Below, piece after piece: positions 5,749 to 9,626 of a stretch of 9,626 bases of DNA. Made by a program: the position numbers and the translations under genes. The stretch covers positions 1 to 9,626 of the forward strand of contig JAGZZN010000062.1 in assembly GCA_018377375.1 (NCBI GenBank), in the 5' to 3' direction. The notes beneath the pieces were generated by a model. The model was not told the origin of the DNA. It did no database searches and saw only the letters and a list, made by a program, of their open reading frames with translations. Every line of letters begins with the position of its first letter. Within the stretch, counting starts at the first letter, position 1. Source of the stretch: Streptococcus parasanguinis (GTDB taxonomy: Bacteria > Bacillota > Bacilli > Lactobacillales > Streptococcaceae).

Positions 5749-6638
5749 GATTTGAATTCATTGTCGATGAGCATGTCAAGATCAAGACCTTCCTGAAAAA
5801 GCACGAGGTTTCTAAGGGTCTCTTAGCAAAGATTAAGTTTCGTGGTGGCCAGATCCTTGTCAATGGATGTCCGGAGAATGCAATTTATTTGTTGGATATT
5901 GGGGATCGCTTGGTCATTGATATTCCAGCAGAAGAAGGTTTCGAAACCCTAAAGCCCATGGATCTGCCTTTGGATATTTTGTTTGAAGATGATCATTTTT
6001 TGGTCTTAAACAAACCCTTTGGGATTGCTTCTATTCCAAGTGCGATTCATTCTAATACCTTAGCCAATTTTGTAAAAGGCTACTATGTGAAGCAGGGCTA
6101 CGAGAACCAGCAGGTTCACATTGTCACTCGCTTGGACAAGGATACTAGTGGCGTTATGCTTTTTGCAAAACATGGCTATGCCCATGCCCGCTTGGATAAG
6201 CAATTGCAGTCTAAAACGATTCAGAAACGCTACTATGCCTTAGTCAAGGGATCTGGGAATCTTGATCCTGTCGGAGAGATTATTGCTCCGATTGCGCGTG
6301 ATGAAGAGTCAATTATCACCCGAAAGGTAGCTAAAGGTGGCAAGTATGCTCATACTAGCTACCAGGTTGTTCAATCTTTTGGTGATATTCACTTAGTGGA
6401 TATTCAGTTACACACAGGTCGAACCCATCAGATCCGCGTTCATTTTTCCCATATTGGTTTTCCACTCTTGGGAGATGATCTCTATGGCGGCAGTTTAGAA
6501 GACGGCATTGAGCGCCAAGCCCTTCATTGTCATCGTCTATCCTATTATCATCCATTTCTAGAGGAAGAATTGGTCATAGAAAGTCCACTGCCTCCAGATT
6601 TCCAAGCTGTATTAACACAGCTTCAAACAAGTTATTAA
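5745..6638 (+). CDS. RluA/RluD-family 23S/tRNA pseudouridine synthase
   Basis: Enzymes of this family isomerise specific uridines in rRNA or tRNA to pseudouridine. The 297-residue protein has an N-terminal S4-like RNA-binding region (about 12-60, with GGQILVNG), then the catalytic domain. The signature HIVTRLDKDTSGVMLF (125-140) holds the catalytic aspartate D131. LVLNKPFGI (86-94) and LHTGRTHQIRVHFSHIGFPLLGDDLYG near residues 220-245 are the other family blocks. The start ATGA overlaps the nadK stop; GGAG lies upstream. The third gene of the relQ operon matches the Bacillus yjbO position. The target uridine cannot be assigned, since RluA, RluC and RluD subtypes look alike at this level. Confidence 0.92.
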   Translation: MRFEFIVDEHVKIKTFLKKHEVSKGLLAKIKFRGGQILVNGCPENAIYLLDIGDRLVIDIPAEEGFETLKPMDLPLDILFEDDHFLVLNKPFGIASIPSAIHSNTLANFVKGYYVKQGYENQQVHIVTRLDKDTSGVMLFAKHGYAHARLDKQLQSKTIQKRYYALVKGSGNLDPVGEIIAPIARDEESIITRKVAKGGKYAHTSYQVVQSFGDIHLVDIQLHTGRTHQIRVHFSHIGFPLLGDDLYGGSLEDGIERQALHCHRLSYYHPFLEEELVIESPLPPDFQAVLTQLQTSY

Positions 6639-6640
6639 TT
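6612..6640 (+). promoter_or_regulatory. Weak candidate promoter for pta
   Basis: TTAACA (6612-6617) matches the -35 consensus at 5 of 6. A poor -10 follows (ATTAAT at 6634-6639, 16-base spacer, 4 of 6). It lies at the very end of the pseudouridine synthase gene, just before pta. A separate promoter is plausible because pta uses more optimal codons and has a strong AAAGGAG ribosome site, but read-through from relQ would also work. Confidence 0.25.
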
Positions 6641-6659
6641 ATTAAAAGGAGTAAAACTC

Positions 6660-7634
6660 ATGGAAGTTTTCGAAAATCTCAAAGCCAACCTCGTTGGTAA
6701 GAATGCACGTATTGTATTACCAGAAGGTGAAGAACCTCGTATCCTCCAAGCGACAAAACGCATTGTGAACGAGACAGAAGTAACTCCTGTCTTGCTTGGA
6801 AATCCGGATAAAATTCGGATTTATCTTGAAATCGAAGGGGTTTTGGATGGTTATGAAGTCATCGATCCTCATTCTTATCCAGGTTTTGAAGAAATGGTAG
6901 CTTCCTTGGTAGAACGTCGTAAGGGTAAAATGACTGAAGAAGAAGCGCGTCAAGTCTTGAAAGACGACGTTAACTATTTTGGTGTCATGTTGGTGCACAT
7001 GGGAATCGTTGATGGGATGGTATCTGGTGCGATTCACTCAACAGCCGCAACTGTTCGTCCGGCTCTTCAAATTATCAAAACTCGTCCAAATGTAAAACGG
7101 ACTTCAGGAGCTTTCCTTATGGTTCGTGGATCTGAACGTTACTTGTTCGGGGACTGTGCCATCAACATCAATCCAGATGCTGAAGGATTAGCCGAAATTG
7201 CTATCAACTCAGCTATCACAGCCAAGATGTTTGGAATTGATCCAAAAATTGCTATGTTGAGCTATTCAACAAAAGGATCTGGTTTCGGTGAAAGTGTTGA
7301 TAAGGTTGTCGAAGCGACTAAGCTTGCTCATGAACTTCGTCCAGACCTTGAAATTGACGGGGAATTGCAATTTGACGCAGCTTTTGTCCCTGCAACTGCA
7401 GCCTTGAAGGCTCCAGGAAGCAAGGTGGCAGGTCAAGCTAATGTCTTTATCTTCCCTGGTATTGAAGCAGGTAACATTGGATACAAGATGGCTGAACGTC
7501 TCGGAGGCTTTGCAGCGGTAGGTCCAGTATTGCAAGGGTTGAATAAACCAGTCAACGACCTTTCTCGTGGATGTAATGCAGATGACGTCTATAAATTAAC
7601 CTTGATTACGGCTGCTCAAGCTGTGGAGCAATAA
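6660..7634 (+). CDS. pta: Phosphate acetyltransferase
   Basis: Pta interconverts acetyl-CoA plus phosphate and acetyl phosphate plus CoA. With acetate kinase it forms the ATP-yielding acetate branch, and in streptococci it also sets acetyl-phosphate levels. The 324-residue protein is the short, catalytic-domain-only type, without the N-terminal regulatory regions of the enterobacterial enzyme. Visible blocks are LPEGEEPRILQA (20-31), SGAIHSTAATVRPALQ (122-137), FGDCAININPD (163-173), LSYSTKGSG (200-208), DGELQFDAAFVP (233-244), and NDLSRGCNADDVY (299-311), which carries the active-site Ser302, Arg303 and Asp309 equivalents of archaeal Pta. The ATG follows AAAGGAG with an eight-base spacer. 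The gene is 21 bases after the pseudouridine synthase and ends in the terminator of the repeat. Confidence 0.95.
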   Translation: MEVFENLKANLVGKNARIVLPEGEEPRILQATKRIVNETEVTPVLLGNPDKIRIYLEIEGVLDGYEVIDPHSYPGFEEMVASLVERRKGKMTEEEARQVLKDDVNYFGVMLVHMGIVDGMVSGAIHSTAATVRPALQIIKTRPNVKRTSGAFLMVRGSERYLFGDCAININPDAEGLAEIAINSAITAKMFGIDPKIAMLSYSTKGSGFGESVDKVVEATKLAHELRPDLEIDGELQFDAAFVPATAALKAPGSKVAGQANVFIFPGIEAGNIGYKMAERLGGFAAVGPVLQGLNKPVNDLSRGCNADDVYKLTLITAAQAVEQ

Positions 7635-7646
7635 GAAATACATTTA

Positions 7647-7826
7647 GAGAGTGGGACAGAAATTGGTAATTCGTTAGAATTCGATTTCGTCGTCCCATCT
7701 CCGCACAGTTGAGTAGGGCTGTAAAAGCTGATGAAATCAGCGTAGTAGAGCCCACTCAACCACTGCGTCTTGCTTGACAATCCAAAAACAATTGAGAGGC
7801 TAGGACTTTTGTCCCAGCCTCTTTTT
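7647..7826 (+). repeat. Complete ~180-bp three-hairpin dispersed repeat
   Basis: The element fills most of the 246-bp pta-mutY spacer. Three stem-loops follow one another. The first (7647-7701) pairs GAGAgTGGGAC with GTCCCATCTC and has an inner AATTC-GTTA-GAATT hairpin. The second (7702-7767) pairs CGCA, GTTGAGT, GGGCT with AGCCC, ACTCAAC, TGCG, and encloses GCTGAT-GAA-ATCAGC. The third (7795-7822) is a terminator hairpin. The right 99 bp recur at 1-99 with three substitutions. The ends are imperfect inverted repeats (13 of 17). I recall similar sequence in intergenic regions of viridans streptococci, but I cannot assign it to a named family such as BOX or RUP. No ORF of note is inside. Confidence 0.88.
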
Positions 7827-7830
7827 CTTT
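7795..7830 (+). terminator. Rho-independent terminator of pta (within repeat)
   Basis: AGAGGCT-a-GGAC, TTTT loop, GTCC-c-AGCCTCT, then TTTTTCTTT. The stem has 11 pairs and one A/C mismatch. It lies about 160 bases after the pta stop and about 50 before mutY, so it would end the relQ-pta transcript and separate mutY from it. Confidence 0.85.
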
Positions 7831-7865
7831 ATAAAATCAGAATTTCTAAACTCTAACTCATTCTG

Positions 7866-7874
7866 TGGTATACT
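7866..7874 (+). promoter_or_regulatory. mutY promoter, extended -10 next to the start codon
   Basis: TGGTATACT is an extended -10 (TGn, then TATACT, 5 of 6). No -35 is evident. The box ends six bases before the ATG at 7881, so the predicted transcription start falls at about that ATG. If translation starts at 7881 the mRNA would be leaderless; if it starts at the ATG at 7911, the leader would be about 30 bases. Confidence 0.5.
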
Positions 7875-7880
7875 AGGAAT

Positions 7881-9035
7881 ATGTTAGATTTAAAAGATTA
7901 CGGGATTACCATGTGGAAGGAGGAAAAAATCGCCTCTTTTCGAGAAAAGTTATTAGCCTGGTATGATGCCCATAAACGGGATCTTCCCTGGAGAAGGACC
8001 CAGGATCCTTATAAAATTTGGATCTCAGAAATTATGCTCCAGCAGACACGTGTCGATACGGTTATTCCTTATTATGAGCGTTTTTTAGATTGGTTTCCGA
8101 CGGTCGCTGAATTGGCTCAAGCCCCTGAAGAAAAACTCTTAAAAGCTTGGGAAGGCTTGGGCTATTACTCACGTGTCCGTAACATGCAGAAAGCTGCCCA
8201 GCAGATAATGGAAAATCACGGAGGAGTGTTCCCATCAAGTTATGAGGAAATATCTAAACTGAAGGGAATTGGGCCTTATACATCCGGTGCCATTGCTAGT
8301 ATTGCCTTTGGATTAGCAGAGCCAGCAGTGGATGGCAATGTTATGCGTGTTTTAGCCCGCTTATTTGAGGTCGACTACGATATCGGAATCCCGTCCAATC
8401 GCAAGATTTTCCAAGCCATGATGGAGATCTTGATTGATCCAGATCGTCCTGGTGATTTTAATCAGGCTTTGATGGATTTGGGATCAGATATTGAATCCCC
8501 AGTCAATCCACGGCCGGAAGAGAGTCCTGTTAAGGAATTTAGCGCGGCCTACCAACATGGGACCATGGATCGTTATCCTATTAAGGCTCCCAAGAAGAAA
8601 CCGGTACCTGTCTATCTCACAGCCTTTATTATCAAGGATAGTCAAGGCCGCTATTTGTTGGAGAAAAATGAGCGAGAAGGGCTTTTATCGGGTTTCTGGC
8701 ATTTCCCCTTGATCGAAGTGGATTGCCTGTCTGAGAACCTAGGCCAATTATCACTACTGGATAGTAAGGGGGAAGCAGAGAGCAACCCAGAAATTCTTTC
8801 CTTTGAACAGGACTATGACTTAGCCATTGATTGGCAGGACAGATCGTATCCTATCGTCCAGCATGTCTTTTCGCATCGCAAGTGGCAGGTTCAGATCCGA
8901 TACGGTCTGGTAAAAGAAGGTGAAGAGTTAGCAAGTGAATCGACTGTTTGGTTAAAACCAGAAGAATTTTCGGACTATCCTTTTGCTAAACCCCAGCAAA
9001 AGATCTGGACATCTTTTTCGGAAAATGAAAAATAG
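7881..9035 (+). CDS. mutY: A/G-specific adenine glycosylase MutY, lacking Fe-S cysteines
   Basis: MutY removes adenine mispaired with 8-oxoguanine or G, preventing G:C to T:A mutations. The 384-residue protein has the helix-hairpin-helix glycosylase domain with catalytic Glu50 (SEIMLQQTR), the hairpin GIGPYTSGAI (Y133) and Asp151 (PAVDGNVMR). The C-terminal NUDIX-like domain (about 243-375) retains the 8-oxoG-reading loop FSH (330-332). The four cysteines of the C-x6-C-x2-C-x5-C iron-sulfur loop are replaced, without gaps, by E205, P212, S215 and S221; the whole protein has one cysteine, C282. I recall the same loop in pneumococcal MutY. Start 7881 gives the streptococcal MLDLK N-terminus but has no proper ribosome site; ATG at 7911 is the alternative. 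The stop codon lies in the terminator stem shared with bta. Confidence 0.94.
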   Translation: MLDLKDYGITMWKEEKIASFREKLLAWYDAHKRDLPWRRTQDPYKIWISEIMLQQTRVDTVIPYYERFLDWFPTVAELAQAPEEKLLKAWEGLGYYSRVRNMQKAAQQIMENHGGVFPSSYEEISKLKGIGPYTSGAIASIAFGLAEPAVDGNVMRVLARLFEVDYDIGIPSNRKIFQAMMEILIDPDRPGDFNQALMDLGSDIESPVNPRPEESPVKEFSAAYQHGTMDRYPIKAPKKKPVPVYLTAFIIKDSQGRYLLEKNEREGLLSGFWHFPLIEVDCLSENLGQLSLLDSKGEAESNPEILSFEQDYDLAIDWQDRSYPIVQHVFSHRKWQVQIRYGLVKEGEELASESTVWLKPEEFSDYPFAKPQQKIWTSFSENEK

Positions 9036-9064
9036 CTAGAGACTGATCTCTAGCTAATTTTTTT
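9033..9064. terminator. Bidirectional terminator between mutY and bta
   Basis: TAGCTAGAGA, loop CTGA, TCTCTAGCTA is a perfect 10-bp stem (9033-9056) followed by a T run on the plus strand (9058-9064). On the minus strand it is followed by TTTTTC, from the complement of 9027-9032. It serves the convergent genes mutY and bta. The mutY TAG stop (9033-9035) is the first part of the stem. Confidence 0.88.
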
Positions 9065-9410
9065 ATAAATGAGCGAATGCTTTGATTTCTTCTTCAGACA
9101 TGGATGAGTCGCAACGAACAGTGACTTCACCGGATTCGACATGTAAAAATCCTGGGACAGTTGGAATACCGTAGGTTAAGCGGAAGGCTTGTAATGCGTC
9201 TAGCTGACTTGATTCTTCACTATTAATAAAATAGATATGAGCTTTTGTTTCAGCTATGACAGTTGCTAATTTAGCAGCGAACTTCCGGCAGTAAGGGCAA
9301 GTCTTGCGTCCGATAAAGAAGGTTGCTGTTTCTTTTTGATCGATCGCTTCTTGTGCACGAGCGACAGTTGTCACTTCAAGATCTTTAATATCTTCTAAAA
9401 ATTGTTCCAT
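9063..9410 (-). CDS. bta: Thioredoxin-like protein, bacteriocin transport accessory (Bta) type
   Basis: The 115-residue protein is a small thioredoxin fold with a CPYC redox motif (C38, C41 in GRKTCPYCRKF) and the expected cis-proline region GIPTVPGF (81-88, P83). In streptococci this family is annotated as bacteriocin transport accessory protein, by similarity to genes thought to help disulfide formation in bacteriocins. No signal peptide or membrane anchor is visible, so it appears cytoplasmic, and no bacteriocin or ABC transporter gene lies nearby. A general thiol-disulfide role is equally likely. The ATG at 9410-9408 has GAGG seven bases upstream. It is convergent with mutY, and its upstream neighbour ends in a terminator, so it seems monocistronic. 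Confidence 0.88.
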   Translation of the reverse strand: MEQFLEDIKDLEVTTVARAQEAIDQKETATFFIGRKTCPYCRKFAAKLATVIAETKAHIYFINSEESSQLDALQAFRLTYGIPTVPGFLHVESGEVTVRCDSSMSEEEIKAFAHL

Positions 9411-9437
9411 GAGATTACCTCGCTTTCTTCTATGTCT

Positions 9438-9446
9438 AGTATGCCA
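9438..9446 (-). promoter_or_regulatory. bta promoter, extended -10
   Basis: On the minus strand TGGCATACT has the TGn extension and CATACT (4 of 6 to TATAAT). No good -35 is present. Transcription would start near 9431, about 20 bases before the ATG, leaving room for the GAGG ribosome site. The box resembles that of mutY (TGGTATACT) but sits further from its gene. Confidence 0.4.
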
Positions 9447-9483
9447 TATTTTCTATAAAATCGCTGGTATTTGCTACGAAAGA

Positions 9484-9511
9484 AAGCAAAAAGCTCCTAG
9501 GAGGAGCCTTT
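9484..9511 (-). terminator. Terminator of the gene entering from the right
   Basis: On the minus strand AAA-g-GCTCC, loop TCCTA, GGAGC-TTT forms an eight-pair stem with one bulged base, followed by TTTTTGCTTT. It begins about seven bases after the TAA of the partial gene at 9518, so it ends that transcript before bta. Confidence 0.8.
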
Positions 9512-9517
9512 CGTGTT

Positions 9518-9626
9518 TTAACCTACAAAAGCATTGATTTCTGCTTCGATATTCGCAATTTTTTCTTTAGCATCTGCTTCAGATTCACCAACTGTAGCGA
9601 TGTAGAATTTGATTTTTGGTTCTGTA
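9518..9626 (-). CDS. Partial CDS, C-terminal 35 residues, unrecognised
   Basis: An open frame runs in from the right edge on the minus strand and ends at TAA (9520-9518). The visible part reads TEPKIKFYIATVGESEADAK, then a lysine/glutamate-rich amphipathic helix ending in INAFVG. Evidence that it is real: codon usage resembles a well-expressed streptococcal gene, there is no other stop, and a matching terminator follows directly. I do not recognise the family from this fragment; it looks like a small soluble alpha/beta protein whose last strand and helix are seen. Confidence 0.75.
   Translation of the reverse strand, partial: TEPKIKFYIATVGESEADAKEKIANIEAEINAFVG

Noticed and set aside
6717..7037. 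Open frame of 106 codons on the minus strand inside pta
   Set aside because: It is a shadow of the well-conserved pta reading frame, with no ribosome site or promoter and an improbable composition rich in aromatic residues and histidine.
7774..7779. TTGACA inside the repeat as a -35 box for mutY or an internal RNA
   Set aside because: No -10 box lies 15-19 bases downstream, the other copy reads TCGACA, and the following hairpin would terminate the transcript.
9063..9410. A bacteriocin locus around the bta gene
   Set aside because: No precursor peptide with a double-glycine leader, immunity gene or ABC transporter is visible; the family name alone does not support it.

Overview
The window looks like a chromosomal segment of a viridans-group Streptococcus (mitis/sanguinis/parasanguinis neighbourhood; species not resolved). 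Protein sequences, AT-rich spacers, strong Gram-positive ribosome sites and the gene order rex ... nifS-like/prs2 ... CYTH | relQ-nadK-rluD-pta all match what I recall of that genus. No phage, insertion sequence, CRISPR array, rRNA or tRNA is visible. This is mostly core housekeeping DNA.

Layout. Positions 1-99 are the right half of a structured dispersed repeat. Next on the minus strand is rex (119-766), with its own promoter. A minus-strand group follows, read from right to left: CYTH phosphatase-like gene (3622-4179), PRPP-synthetase paralogue prs2 (2593-3549), cysteine desulfurase (1471-2583), DUF1831 (1114-1461) and DUF4649 (897-1112). It ends in a strong hairpin terminator at 849-898. 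A 95-bp divergent spacer (4180-4274) separates it from the plus-strand operon relQ (4275-4946), nadK (4921-5748), rluA/D-type pseudouridine synthase (5745-6638) and pta (6660-7634). A complete ~180-bp copy of the repeat (7647-7826) follows pta and supplies its terminator. mutY (7881-9035, plus) converges on a thioredoxin-like bta gene (9063-9410, minus) through a shared bidirectional terminator. The 3' end of an unrecognised minus-strand gene (9518-9626) closes the window.

Functional links. Rex (NADH/NAD+ sensing), NadK (NADP supply), RelQ ((p)ppGpp synthesis) and Pta (acetyl phosphate, overflow carbon) concern redox, energy and stress state. The cysteine desulfurase with two tiny coupled genes looks like a sulfur-transfer module. 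CYTH sits divergently from relQ and may handle polyphosphate-type substrates.

Main points of interest: (1) the ~180-bp three-hairpin repeat with terminal inverted repeats, present as two direct copies; (2) a MutY that has lost all four iron-sulfur cysteines; (3) a Prs paralogue with its catalytic-loop and PRPP-site residues replaced; (4) a relQ/CYTH divergent promoter whose two -10 boxes lie on almost the same bases; (5) a mutY promoter placed so that the transcript may be leaderless. None is a wholly new defence or mobile system; the repeat is the best candidate for something poorly described.
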